Assembly: GCA_900018335.1 (NCBI GenBank)
Contig: FIZK01000010.1
Location: forward strand, 1 to 49,473
Length of the DNA: 49,473 bases
From: an uncultured Clostridia bacterium
GTDB lineage: Bacteria; Bacillota; Limnochordia; Darwinibacteriales; Darwinibacteriaceae
Direction of reading: 5' to 3'
Below are positions 1 to 8,314 of the stretch, piece by piece. The position numbers and the translations under genes were made by a program. The notes under the pieces were generated by a model. It was not told the DNA's origin. It made no database searches and was given only the letters and a program-made list of their open reading frames with translations. Every line of letters starts with the position of its first letter. The first letter of the stretch is position 1.

Positions 1-1811
1 ATCCTGCCGCCTTCAACGGTCACATCCAGCACCAGCTCGCCACCGAAACCAGCGGCGCTGCCCCGGTGTACACCGTCTGCCACTTCAATGGCAAAGCCCT
101 CTGCCATCTGCACAGGTTCCCCAGCGGCCTGTTCCAGAGCCTTCTCCACGCCCTTCATAATGGCTGTGCTGGTGACCGTGGCTCCAGAAACAGCGTCCAC
201 CTGCGGCGAGTTAGCGTCCACGATTCGCTTGGGCATGGCCTCAAAGGCTGGATCGGAAATACCCGGCGTATCAGAATGGGCCAGAACATTTACGGCCGCG
301 ATCTTGCCCCCGTCAATTACCACTTCCAGCTCCAATTTGCCGCCAAAGGAATCTACCTCTGCGTAGTAGGTGCCATCGGCGTATTCTCCCACCTCTTCTT
401 GTGGGAAGAAGGTGCGGTTAAACTGATCCACTGCCCTCTGCACCCCAGTAACCAAAGCACGGGAGGAAATGGTGGCGCCTGAGACGCCTTGAACGTCCAC
501 GCCTAGACTAAAGGCGCTGTCTTTGTCCAGCCCTGTAAACTGCTCCAAGAAGGCAGGTCTGGTGACCAGCTCCCCAAGGCCCGGATCCTCGCCATGCTCC
601 AGGATGCGGATGGTGTGAATCCGGTGCTCTGCATCCAGCACCACGAAGAAACGGATGGGACCGTTAAACCCGCCCTGTTCCGCCACGAAAGCGGTCTGGG
701 CAGGATTACCTTCCTCGTCCCGAACGAGGTAATAGCGGGTTCCGTTCTCTTCGACGACCTCATACTCCTCAGACCCCAGAAGTTCACCAACCGGCAGGTA
801 ATGGCCGTAACTAAACACGGGCTCAACCTGAGGCTCCGGCCCATCCAATAGCACAAACAGAGCCGCAAAAACGACTACCGCGGCGGTCGTGACGGCAACA
901 CCCTTCTTCCAGCTCTCCTGGCTCACAGAAAGGCCGAAAATGCGGGGTATGGTCAAAGATTCTATGGCCGGGGAAAGGGCGTTCATGGTCAGAACGGCGA
1001 AGGTTACCCCTTCGGGCAGCGATGTAAACTGCCTGATCACCATGGTCAAAACGCCGCAGCCAATGCCAAAGATCAGCTGCCCCAAGGGAGTCACCGGTGA
1101 AGTGACCATGTCTGTAGCCATGAACACGGCAGCAAACAGCAAGCCCCCTGCGGAAATGGTGTACCAGGGATCCAAACCCCACAGCAGGGCGAGCACAAAG
1201 GCACTGCCCACATAGCCCAAGGGGTTGCGCCAGTTAATGTGGCCCTTGAAAAGCAGGTAGGCGGCCCCCAGCAGGATGGCAATGACCGAGGTCTCCCCGA
1301 TACTGCCGCCCACATTCCCCCAAACCAAGGGCCAGGAGAAACTGCGGGTGCTTAAGAGGGGAGTAGCCGCGGTTACAGCCTCAAAGGGTGCTGCAAATTT
1401 GACTAATTGAGAGGTAAAGGCCAGCAGCAAAATGGCCCGGGCACCCAAGGCGGGGTTAAAGATGTTGTGGCCCAAGCCACCAAAGGCCAGCTTAACCAAG
1501 GCAATGGCCAGAACTGAACCCACAACGGGTATCCACCAACTCACAGTGGAAGGCAGGATCAAACCCACCAGCAGGCCAGTTACCGCCGCGCTGCCATCGC
1601 CGAAGATCCCCTTCGGTGTCAAAGGCGCCCGCAGGAGGATGGCCTCGGTCAAGACTGCACTGAGCGTGCTGAGTACCAGTACCTTAAGGGCAGCCGGACC
1701 GAAGAAGATCAAGCCAGCTATGGTCGCAGGCGTCAAGGCGATCAGCACATCGATCATGATCTGCTTAATTGTTAAGGGACTACGGAGAAACGGACCCGTC
1801 TTGATCTGCAT
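1..1811 (-). CDS. rnfD/rnfG: RnfD-RnfG fusion protein with extra FMN-binding domains (partial, runs off left edge)
   Basis: Membrane core and covalent-flavin subunits of the Rnf complex, which couples ferredoxin:NAD oxidoreduction to ion translocation. One uninterrupted frame of at least 603 codons starts at ATG 1811 (upstream GGAGTGA) and leaves the window without a stop. Residues 1 to about 295 are a multi-pass RnfD; its flavinylation motif is VTAATPL with the predicted FMN-bearing Thr150. There is no stop or Met where RnfD should end (PRIFG, about 290). Instead the frame continues through an RnfG-like transmembrane segment (about 305-322) into FMN-binding domains with SGAT motifs at Thr447 and Thr545. 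A third repeat begins near 575 (FGGELVLDVTVEGG). RnfD is usually about 310 and RnfG about 200 residues, in separate genes. It lies 11 bp downstream of rnfC, the usual C-D-G order. Identification is firm; the full length is unknown. Confidence 0.9.
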   Translation of the reverse strand, partial: MQIKTGPFLRSPLTIKQIMIDVLIALTPATIAGLIFFGPAALKVLVLSTLSAVLTEAILLRAPLTPKGIFGDGSAAVTGLLVGLILPSTVSWWIPVVGSVLAIALVKLAFGGLGHNIFNPALGARAILLLAFTSQLVKFAAPFEAVTAATPLLSTRSFSWPLVWGNVGGSIGETSVIAILLGAAYLLFKGHINWRNPLGYVGSAFVLALLWGLDPWYTISAGGLLFAAVFMATDMVTSPVTPLGQLIFGIGCGVLTMVIRQFTSLPEGVTFAVLTMNALSPAIESLTIPRIFGLSVSQESWKKGVAVTTAAVVVFAALFVLLDGPEPQVEPVFSYGHYLPVGELLGSEEYEVVEENGTRYYLVRDEEGNPAQTAFVAEQGGFNGPIRFFVVLDAEHRIHTIRILEHGEDPGLGELVTRPAFLEQFTGLDKDSAFSLGVDVQGVSGATISSRALVTGVQRAVDQFNRTFFPQEEVGEYADGTYYAEVDSFGGKLELEVVIDGGKIAAVNVLAHSDTPGISDPAFEAMPKRIVDANSPQVDAVSGATVTSTAIMKGVEKALEQAAGEPVQMAEGFAIEVADGVHRGSAAGFGGELVLDVTVEGGR

Positions 1812-1822
1812 TCACTTCACTC

Positions 1823-3145
1823 CTAGCTCACTTTTTCCTTGGCTTTCTCAGCGGCTAAGCCCGCTTTACCCTGCTTAATCCAAGTCACCAAGGCCCGCTT
1901 AGCAGGACAGACGTACGAACACAGTGAACATTCGATGCAATCCTTCAGATGAAGCCGCTCGGCCTCCCTATACATGCCCTTCTCCGAATACTCTCCGAGC
2001 AGGTTGGGCGTCAAACCCATGGGGCAGGCCCGTACGCAGCGCTCACAGCGAATGCAGGGGAGGTTTTCATCAAAGGCCGCTTCTTCGCGGGTCAAAGCCA
2101 GGACCCCCGAAAGGTTTTTGACCACGGGCCCGGAAAGCTCCTTTATGGGTGGTCCGGTCATTGGACCGCCGCACACCAGTACTTCCGGTTCGCCTAAGAA
2201 ACCTCCGCAGAAGTTGAACAGCTCCTCAATGGGTGTACCCACACGCACCAGCACATTGCGGGGATCCACAACAGCGCCGCCGCTCACGGTGACCACCCGC
2301 TCATAGGAACTCTTACCCGCACTTAAAGCCTGGTAAACAGCAATGGCTGTATGCACGTTGCTCACCACGCAGCCCACATCATGGGGCAAGCCTACGCTGG
2401 GTACTTCCCTGTTCAGGATGGCCTTGATCAGCTGTTTCTCCGCACCTTGGGGATAGCGCACCTGCAGGACCGCCACGGAAAGCTGATCATAGTCGGCAAT
2501 TGCCGCCTGCACCTGGGAGATGGCGTCGGGTTTGTTGGCCTCAATGCCTATGACCCCCTTGGCAGCTCCGACGGCCTTAATCATGGCCAAAAGGCCCTGC
2601 ACCATCTCGTCGGCCCGTTCGGCCATGAGGCGGTGGTCGCAGGTCAAGTAAGGTTCACACTCCGCCCCGTTGATCAAGATGGTGTCCACGGGCTTAGGCG
2701 GGTTCAGCTTGACATGGGTGGGAAAGCCTGCACCTCCCATGCCCACGATTCCAGCATCTCTTACCGCCTGGCGGATGGTACTAGCCGACAACTTCCTGAT
2801 GTCGGCATGCTTCTCGGCACTGGCCGGCTCGTCACGGCCATCATTTTTGATCACCACACACAGCGTTTTAGCACCGCTGGTCAAAGGTCTCTCTTCAATG
2901 GCCAGCACTTGCCCTGAAACACTGGAGTGCACAGGAGCGGAGATGAACTGCTTGGACTGGCCAATCAGCTGTCCCATCTTCACTTTGTCCCCCACAGCCA
3001 CAACTGGCTCACAGGGAGCACCTATATGCTGCTGCAGGGGGATGACAGCGATGGCAGGCGCCGGCATGACCACAATGGGCTTGTTGTCCGTGGCCGACTT
3101 GCGGTGCGGTATATCTCCCCCTCCACGGGGAAATGTTCTTTGCAT
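1823..3145 (-). CDS. rnfC: Rnf electron transport complex subunit C
   Basis: Peripheral iron-sulfur/flavin subunit thought to take part in NAD(H) reaction and electron transfer to the membrane part of Rnf. The product is about 440 residues, normal for bacterial RnfC. Two ferredoxin-type 4Fe-4S motifs are visible, CIRCERCVRACP near residue 365 and CIECSLCSYVCP near 403. The glycine-rich N-terminal region and the central NADH/FMN-binding fold (GMGGAGFPTHVKL, INGAECEPYLTCD) are typical. I chose ATG 3145 because AAAGGGTGA lies 8 nt upstream; in-frame GTG 3157 and TTG 3148 are alternatives. It heads the minus-strand rnf operon and is followed after 11 bp by the RnfD-RnfG fusion. The 5' region 3158-3317 is shared with the divergent spore-protein gene and shows no clear promoter to me. 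Confidence 0.96.
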   Translation of the reverse strand: MQRTFPRGGGDIPHRKSATDNKPIVVMPAPAIAVIPLQQHIGAPCEPVVAVGDKVKMGQLIGQSKQFISAPVHSSVSGQVLAIEERPLTSGAKTLCVVIKNDGRDEPASAEKHADIRKLSASTIRQAVRDAGIVGMGGAGFPTHVKLNPPKPVDTILINGAECEPYLTCDHRLMAERADEMVQGLLAMIKAVGAAKGVIGIEANKPDAISQVQAAIADYDQLSVAVLQVRYPQGAEKQLIKAILNREVPSVGLPHDVGCVVSNVHTAIAVYQALSAGKSSYERVVTVSGGAVVDPRNVLVRVGTPIEELFNFCGGFLGEPEVLVCGGPMTGPPIKELSGPVVKNLSGVLALTREEAAFDENLPCIRCERCVRACPMGLTPNLLGEYSEKGMYREAERLHLKDCIECSLCSYVCPAKRALVTWIKQGKAGLAAEKAKEKVS

Positions 3146-3317
3146 CAAGTAGCTCACCCTTTCAGATCGGACTGCGAGAAAGTCATCACGAGTACATCGG
3201 AATATATTCCACTATCCGCTATGGAATCCTGCATGGACAACAAGGGTCTTCCAAAACCTATCAGGTCTAAAACCAAACCGCCGAGGAGATGCTACAAGCA
3301 GAAAGGGAGGAATAGCA

Positions 3318-3587
3318 ATGGCCCAAGGTGCAAACACCAACACCAGTAAGCTGAAGACGACCCCGCAGGTTTTCCAAGCTTTAAATCAGTTCAAATACGA
3401 AGTGGCCAGCGAGTTGGGGATCAATCCAGAATACAAGACTGGCTATTGGGGCAACATCACTTCGCGGGAATGCGGTGCCGTGGGCGGCCATATGGTAAGG
3501 CGCATGATCGCCCTGGCGGAACAGGAACTACTCAGAGGGCAGTTCCCCACCTCCCGCCAAAACCCAACCACATTTAGAAGCCCGTAA
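3318..3587 (+). CDS. Alpha/beta-type small acid-soluble spore protein
   Basis: Binds spore DNA, switching it to an A-like form and protecting it from UV and hydrolysis; degraded by the GPR protease at germination. The 89-residue product carries the family core: KYEVASELGI (the GPR cleavage region) near residues 27-36, then YWGNITSRECGAVGGHMVRRMIALAEQEL, matching the conserved G-x-x-T-S-R/K-x-x-G-x-V-G-G-x-M segment. The N-terminus is Thr/Asn/Lys rich as usual. The C-terminal tail (about 15 residues, Pro/Arg/Thr rich) is longer than in most relatives. A strong Shine-Dalgarno (AGGGAGGA) precedes ATG 3318. It is one of only three plus-strand genes and is followed by a hairpin shared with the convergent methyltransferase. 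Forespore sigma-G control is expected for the family, but I could not pick out a convincing promoter. Confidence 0.93.
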   Translation: MAQGANTNTSKLKTTPQVFQALNQFKYEVASELGINPEYKTGYWGNITSRECGAVGGHMVRRMIALAEQELLRGQFPTSRQNPTTFRSP

Positions 3588-3592
3588 ACCAA

Positions 3593-3617
3593 AAGAAGCA
3601 CCCACGCGGTGCTTCTT
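3593..3617. terminator. Bidirectional intrinsic terminator between convergent genes
   Basis: A perfect 10-bp inverted repeat (AAGAAGCACC / GGTGCTTCTT) with a 5-nt loop lies between the plus-strand spore protein gene and the minus-strand methyltransferase. The T-rich side is better on the minus strand (TTCTTTTGGTTT), so it probably serves chiefly the methyltransferase operon. Confidence 0.8.
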
Positions 3618-3635
3618 CCATTCTTATCTCCTGCC

Positions 3636-4388
3636 TCATACCTGCCTTCTGACCACAAACTGCCAGCGCTCACCTTCAGTACTCGCTGGACTGGTGGTGA
3701 GGAAATCATAGCAGCCCAAAAGTTCAAAACCGTGGTCCGCACACAGCTGCTCAATCTGCTCAGGCAGCCATATTCGCTGCTGATGCCGCTCGCGAACCCG
3801 TTTGTACAATCCCTCCGCGGTCCGCACAAAAAAGGTCAAATCCATTGTACAGATGCCCTTTTCCGCATCATAGGAGTTGTCCCAAAAATAGGCAAAGTCG
3901 TCCTGGAGATCTGCGTAACAGTTATTGCCGTACACTTCCTCCACTTTCGAAAGGGAGTTAAGGTCAAAGAGCCACAGCCCGCCGGGGGTCAGAAGCCGGA
4001 ATACGGTCTCAAACGCCCGCTCCAGATCGCTTTCTGAGGTCAAATAGTTCAAAACATCGCAGCCGCTGATGGCGGTATCAAAGGCGGCGCCAGGTAGGCG
4101 GCAATCCCTGAGATCAGCCACGTAGAAAGGTATCTCCAGGCCCAGACCTGCAGCTTTCCCGCGCGCTTCAGCGATCATGGCCCACGATAAATCAACACCC
4201 GTAAGCCGCCAGCCCTGCTGGGCCAGGGGTATGGTTAGATTACCGGTGCCGCAGCCTAGATCGATTACGGAATGGGGTGTATGGTGATGGAAGCGGCATA
4301 ATTCCAGAAGATAATCCACCCACTCACCGTAGTCCACTTCCATACAGAGGTCATAGAACCTCGCCAGAATAGAATACGCTTCACGCAT
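3636..4388 (-). CDS. Class I SAM-dependent methyltransferase (YqeM-like)
   Basis: Soluble methyltransferase of unknown substrate. The product is 250 residues with a Rossmann SAM-binding fold: motif I VIDLGCGTGNLTIPLA (about residues 40-55), the acidic strand LTGVDLSWAMI, then VADLRDC and the motif-IV-like FDTAISGCDVLNYL. I placed the start at ATG 4388 rather than an in-frame upstream codon because it begins MREAYSILARFYD, the usual family start, and overlaps the rsfS stop in ATGCGTGA. Position directly after rsfS matches yqeL-yqeM in Bacillus, so it is probably the YqeM orthologue. It is last in the obgE-yhbY-nadD-LCP-rsfS series and is followed by a terminator. Confidence 0.85.
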   Translation of the reverse strand: MREAYSILARFYDLCMEVDYGEWVDYLLELCRFHHHTPHSVIDLGCGTGNLTIPLAQQGWRLTGVDLSWAMIAEARGKAAGLGLEIPFYVADLRDCRLPGAAFDTAISGCDVLNYLTSESDLERAFETVFRLLTPGGLWLFDLNSLSKVEEVYGNNCYADLQDDFAYFWDNSYDAEKGICTMDLTFFVRTAEGLYKRVRERHQQRIWLPEQIEQLCADHGFELLGCYDFLTTSPASTEGERWQFVVRRQV

Positions 4389-4734
4389 GCCAGGCCACAG
4401 GCTGGGCGTCAGCCCACAGCCTTTCCAAATCGTAATAGTGACGGTCCTCTTCCAAGAAGACATGGACAATCACTGCACCGTAGTCCAGGAGGATCCAGCT
4501 GTTCCCCGGGCCGCCTTCCTGACGCAGCAGCTCGACGCCCTCCTTGTGCAGCGCGTCGTTTACCGCATCCACAATAACCCGGACCTGAACCTGCGTTTGG
4601 GCACTGCAGATCACAAAAAACTCAGCCTCCACCATCACCTCAGGCATCTTCAGTACCTGCACGTTGTCGGCCTTTTTGCTGTCTGCAGCGCGAGCAGCCA
4701 CCTGGGCTATCCTTACGGCGCTGGGTTGGGTCAA
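4381..4734 (-). CDS. rsfS: Ribosomal silencing factor RsfS
   Basis: Binds ribosomal protein L14 on the 50S subunit and blocks 30S joining, reducing translation when nutrients are short. The 117-residue product has the full DUF143/Iojap fold: KMPEVMVEAEFFVICSAQTQVQVRVIVDAV, then GNSWILLDYGAVIVHVFLEEDRHYYDLERLW, the signature C-terminal strand-helix. It overlaps the LCP gene upstream by 4 bp (ATGA) and the methyltransferase downstream by 8 bp, indicating translational coupling. Confidence 0.95.
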   Translation of the reverse strand: MTQPSAVRIAQVAARAADSKKADNVQVLKMPEVMVEAEFFVICSAQTQVQVRVIVDAVNDALHKEGVELLRQEGGPGNSWILLDYGAVIVHVFLEEDRHYYDLERLWADAQPVAWHA

Positions 4735-5987
4735 ATCCCCACACTCCTTTCCGTATTCAGAGTAAAGTCTTTCCCGATAATAACCGTCACTTCCGAACCT
4801 GCCCCCTCCGCTTCCTGAACGGAAGCACCCAAAAACTCGGCTAAAGGCTTAACCCGCGCCGCGTTCTTAGGGGCGGTCACAACCAAAGTTGAAGCATGAT
4901 CAAAGTGTTCCGCGTTGCCCGTGGAAACCACTGTGTATCCATATTCCCTCAACAGATCACTCACCTGTCCGGCAATACCTGCACGCCCGTTGCCGTTGAG
5001 CACAACCAGCTGCAGAGGCTCAGGCTTGCCCAGGACAACGGTGTCGATAACTTGCCCCGCCTTTTGATCATTGACGATCCAGTACCAGGCATCGTTGATT
5101 ACCTGGCTGTTGCCTGGCAGAACCGCGGTCTGCATGCGGTCCGGGGAGAACTTCCCTGCGGACACAGCCAGGGAAAGCACCATTTCCCAGGGAAGATTGG
5201 TATCCACAATCTTAAAGACTTGGGCCACTAACTGGGGCAGCTTAACCAGACCAGCCGGACTCAAAAGCTTTGAGGCCAGGGCTTGCACAAAGCGCCGCTG
5301 CCGCTCCACCCGCCCGTCGTACTTCTCGCCAAAGGGGTCTACCAACGAGACGTCCCCTAGGCCATCGCGGTAGCGAACGTACTGGAGAGCCTTGGCTCCG
5401 TCCAAAACCTGGGTGCCGGGGAACAGATCAATCTCCAGCCCCTGCGCCTTGTCCACATAATGCATACGCCTCTCCACCGTAATCTCCACTCCGCCCAGGA
5501 TATCCACCAGCTCCTGGAAGCCCTGGAAGTCAGTGTGCACATAGTAGCGCACGGGCACACGCACCAGCTGTGAGACAGCCTCCATAACCAACTTCGTACC
5601 GCCGTGGGCATAAAGGGCGTTGATCCGATCCCAGCGCTGCCGGGACGGCGACCATACCCTGGTGTCCCTGGGAATGGACAAAACCCCCACATCACCAGAT
5701 TCGGTATCTATGGATAGGAGCATGATCGTATCCGCTCTGGTGCTGGCCTCCACAATGTCATCGGTACCCAAAAACAGCACCATGAGACGGCTCTCATCAA
5801 CCCCATCAGCCTGGGTTACCGCTACTTGGCGGTAGTAGGTGAAGCGGGCTGTCAAAACCATGATAATGATGCCAACTGCAAAGAACACGGAATAAAAGAT
5901 GATCTGCCTGCGGCGGTACCGCCGTTTCAAGGCGCGTCGCTCCTCCAGCTCTGCTCTGCGCCTGAGGACTTCTTCTTCTGAAAGCAT
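4731..5987 (-). CDS. LytR-CpsA-Psr (LCP) family cell-wall ligase
   Basis: LCP enzymes transfer polyprenyl-phosphate-linked glycopolymers onto peptidoglycan outside the cell. The 418-residue product has a highly charged cytoplasmic N-terminus (Glu/Arg rich, residues 1-28), one transmembrane segment (about 29-47), and an LCP domain (about 65-225) with VLFLGTDD, LSIPRDTRV, INALYAHGG, the Asp/Arg phosphate-binding set, and YVRYRDGLGDVSLVDPFGEKYDGRVERQRRFVQAL. A LytR C-terminal domain follows (about 330-410, LQLVVLNGNGRAGIAGQVSDLLREYGY). GGGAGGGGGG precedes ATG 5987. It lies between nadD and rsfS, where the HD hydrolase gene yqeK is found in many relatives. Confidence 0.93.
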   Translation of the reverse strand: MLSEEEVLRRRAELEERRALKRRYRRRQIIFYSVFFAVGIIIMVLTARFTYYRQVAVTQADGVDESRLMVLFLGTDDIVEASTRADTIMLLSIDTESGDVGVLSIPRDTRVWSPSRQRWDRINALYAHGGTKLVMEAVSQLVRVPVRYYVHTDFQGFQELVDILGGVEITVERRMHYVDKAQGLEIDLFPGTQVLDGAKALQYVRYRDGLGDVSLVDPFGEKYDGRVERQRRFVQALASKLLSPAGLVKLPQLVAQVFKIVDTNLPWEMVLSLAVSAGKFSPDRMQTAVLPGNSQVINDAWYWIVNDQKAGQVIDTVVLGKPEPLQLVVLNGNGRAGIAGQVSDLLREYGYTVVSTGNAEHFDHASTLVVTAPKNAARVKPLAEFLGASVQEAEGAGSEVTVIIGKDFTLNTERSVGI

Positions 5988-6009
5988 GGTTTCCCCCCTC
6001 CCATCTAGA

Positions 6010-6663
6010 CTAATTCGCAGCGCCGCTCCGGCTTGGGGGTAGCGCCTGGTTATATAACCGCTGCCTGCGAATATAATGCTCCACCGGTTCTGGTACCAAG
6101 TAGCGGATGGAACAGCCCTCCCTCACCCTCTGCCGAATCTCGGTTGAAGAAATGGCCATGGCCGGGACCTGCAGCATATGAAAACGCTCTTGGTGCCGCG
6201 CCACCCACTGCCGCGTGGACTCGGGGAGGTCTTCCAGGGAAAAACCCGGGCGCGTGGCCGCCACGAAATGGGCGAGGGCCAGGCACTCATCGGAGTCCTT
6301 CCAGCTGGCGATGTCAAAAATGGCGTCGGCTCCAGTAATGAAAAACAACTCCGTTTCAGGACCCAGCTGCTCCCGGAGAGCACGCAGTGTATCGATGGTG
6401 TAACTGATCCCGCCCCGATCGATCTCCAACCTCGATACCTCGAAATAGGGGTTGGTCAAAGTGGCCAGCACGGTCATCATGTACCGATGCTCGGCGTCGC
6501 TGACCTGGGCGTCCCTCTTGTGCGGCGGCCTGCCTGAGGGCAGAAACAAGACCTGGTCCAGCCCAAAGGTGTACCTTGCCCCCTCCGCTGTGACCAAATG
6601 TCCGTAGTGGATGGGATCAAAGGTGCCGCCCATGATCCCCAGCCTCTTCGACTTGCCTGTCAT
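6010..6663 (-). CDS. nadD: Nicotinate-nucleotide adenylyltransferase
   Basis: Adenylates nicotinate mononucleotide with ATP to give deamido-NAD, the penultimate step of NAD synthesis. The 217-residue product has the nucleotidyltransferase signature GIMGGTFDPIHYGHL (residues 9-23, including the HxGH motif), the substrate-binding FLPSGRPPHK, the FITGADAIFDIASWKD loop, and the second nucleotide motif ISSTEIRQRV near the C-terminus. It sits after yhbY and before the LCP gene. Confidence 0.97.
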   Translation of the reverse strand: MTGKSKRLGIMGGTFDPIHYGHLVTAEGARYTFGLDQVLFLPSGRPPHKRDAQVSDAEHRYMMTVLATLTNPYFEVSRLEIDRGGISYTIDTLRALREQLGPETELFFITGADAIFDIASWKDSDECLALAHFVAATRPGFSLEDLPESTRQWVARHQERFHMLQVPAMAISSTEIRQRVREGCSIRYLVPEPVEHYIRRQRLYNQALPPSRSGAAN

Positions 6664-6677
6664 CTCCTTAGGCTCCT

Positions 6678-6965
6678 TTAGGGCAGTTCAATTTGCGGCT
6701 CTTCGGCAGGGCGGTACAGCAACATAATCCTGCCGATCTTCTGCACCACATGGGCATCCAGGGCCGCGGCGATCTCCTCCGCCAGGTCGCCTGGATCTTC
6801 CAAACAGCTCTTCAGGACCCTGACTTTAATCAGCTCCCTGGCCTCCAAGACGGCATCGAGCTGATTGAGGAACTCCTCCGACAACCCACCCTTGCCAATT
6901 TGAAAAACCGGTTCTAGTTCATTGCCCAGGCTGCGCAAATACGCCCTCTGCTTACTGGTCAGCAT
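6678..6965 (-). CDS. yhbY: CRM-domain RNA-binding protein YhbY
   Basis: Small ribosome-assembly factor thought to bind pre-50S particles. The 95 residues form one CRM/YhbY domain: LTSKQRAYLRSLGNELEPVFQIGKGGLSEEFLNQLDAVLEARELIKVRVLK with the GxxG RNA-binding loop (GKGG), then the helix DLAEEIAAALDAHVVQKIGRIMLLYR. It sits between obgE and nadD, the usual Bacillota arrangement. Confidence 0.94.
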   Translation of the reverse strand: MLTSKQRAYLRSLGNELEPVFQIGKGGLSEEFLNQLDAVLEARELIKVRVLKSCLEDPGDLAEEIAAALDAHVVQKIGRIMLLYRPAEEPQIELP

Positions 6966-6974
6966 AGCAAACCC

Positions 6975-8258
6975 TCATTCCATATATTCAAACTCTAATT
7001 CTCCAACCCTAACGGTTGCTCCTTCTGGTACGCCCATTTCCTCCAGCGTTTCATACAAGCCAATTTTTGCAAACAGGTTCTGCAAATAGCGGACTGCCTC
7101 CCGGTTGTTCAGGTCCAGCCTGCGCATGAGCCGCTCCAGGCCTGCTCCTTCCACCACGTATTCGCCATCAACCTCGGTAACCGTGAACTCCTCCAGGGGG
7201 GCCGGCTCTTCTGTGGGCAGCACCAGCTCCTGCACAGGTTCAGCAGCAGGCTCCGCCTTTTTCAGCTCGCGTATTATCTGCCCAACGCGGCGCATCAGGG
7301 CTTCCGTACCCTGGCCAGTGGCGGCGGAGATCACGAAAAACTCCTGTCCTTGGCTGGCCGCCAGTTCCTCCAGCCGCGGCAGGTTCGCCTGGGCTGCAGG
7401 CAGGTCCGCCTTGTTGGCCACAACGATCTGGGGACGCTCCGCCAACTCCGCACTGTACATGCTCAGCTCAGCGTTGATTCTGTGGTAATCGTCTACCGGA
7501 TCCCTGCCTTCCACCCCCGCGGCATCCACCACGTGCAGCAACAGGCGCGTTCTCTCCACATGCCGCAAAAACTCCATACCCAAGCCCACACCTGCATGGG
7601 CACCCTCAATGAGGCCGGGGATATCGGCGAGCACAAACGAACTGCCTTCACCCAAGGCCACAACACCCAGGTTGGGCTTAAGGGTGGTAAAGGGGTAGTT
7701 GGCGATCTTGGGGCGGGCTGCCGAAACCACGGACAGCAGAGTGGACTTGCCCGCATTGGGGTAACCCACCAACCCCACATCGGCCAAGAGCTTCAGTTCC
7801 AACTTAACCCAGAGCCCCCGCCCTGGCTCGCCCCGTTCCGCAAAGGCCGGGGCCTGCCTTGTGGGGGTGGTAAAACGAGCGTTACCCCGTCCACCCCGCC
7901 CACCGGGCAGCACCAAGACCCGCGCTCCGGGTACGGTGAGATCTAAAAGCACCTCGCCGGTTTCGTCATCCTTAACTATGGTACCGGGAGGAACCCTGAT
8001 TTCCAGATCTTCCCCATCTTTTCCCGCCATGTTCTTCGATTTCCCCGGTTCACCCGAGGGCGCGACAAACTTGCGGCGGTAGCGGAAGTCCATGAGGGTG
8101 GACAGACCTTCGTCCACCACGAAGTAGATGCTCCCTCCCCGGCCGCCATCGCCACCCGCGGGGCCCCCTGCAGGAACATATTTCTCTCGCCGAAAACGGA
8201 CAACTCCATCGCCGCCGTCACCGGCTTTTAGATAAATGCGGGCCCGATCGATAAACAT
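6975..8258 (-). CDS. obgE: GTPase ObgE/CgtA
   Basis: Essential GTPase of late 50S assembly, linked to the stringent response and, in Bacillus, to sporulation entry. The product is 427 residues with the three Obg parts: the glycine-rich Obg fold (about 1-158, GGDGGRGGSIYF, PGGRGGRGNARF), the GTPase domain (about 159-330; GYPNAGKSTLLS, DIPGLIEGAHAGVGLG, NKADLP) and the C-terminal Obg domain of Gram-positives (from about 350, WxV-like VVEGAGLERLMRRLDLNNREAVRYL). I chose ATG 8258, preceded by GGGAGGG; an in-frame extension to 8300 lacks homology. Confidence 0.97.
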   Translation of the reverse strand: MFIDRARIYLKAGDGGDGVVRFRREKYVPAGGPAGGDGGRGGSIYFVVDEGLSTLMDFRYRRKFVAPSGEPGKSKNMAGKDGEDLEIRVPPGTIVKDDETGEVLLDLTVPGARVLVLPGGRGGRGNARFTTPTRQAPAFAERGEPGRGLWVKLELKLLADVGLVGYPNAGKSTLLSVVSAARPKIANYPFTTLKPNLGVVALGEGSSFVLADIPGLIEGAHAGVGLGMEFLRHVERTRLLLHVVDAAGVEGRDPVDDYHRINAELSMYSAELAERPQIVVANKADLPAAQANLPRLEELAASQGQEFFVISAATGQGTEALMRRVGQIIRELKKAEPAAEPVQELVLPTEEPAPLEEFTVTEVDGEYVVEGAGLERLMRRLDLNNREAVRYLQNLFAKIGLYETLEEMGVPEGATVRVGELEFEYME

Positions 8259-8314
8259 AACTTGTCCCTCCCGAAAAAAATCCCCTTTGCACCGAAGCAC
8301 AAAAGGGATTTCTC

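Noticed and set aside
823-1182. A 119-codon minus-strand frame and others across 500-1300
   Set aside because: Out of frame with the RnfD-RnfG reading frame, which is continuous and carries the conserved residues.
3158-3317. A sigma-G promoter for the spore protein gene
   Set aside because: AT-rich stretches (GAATATATTCC) are present, but no pair of boxes at the right spacing matched well enough.
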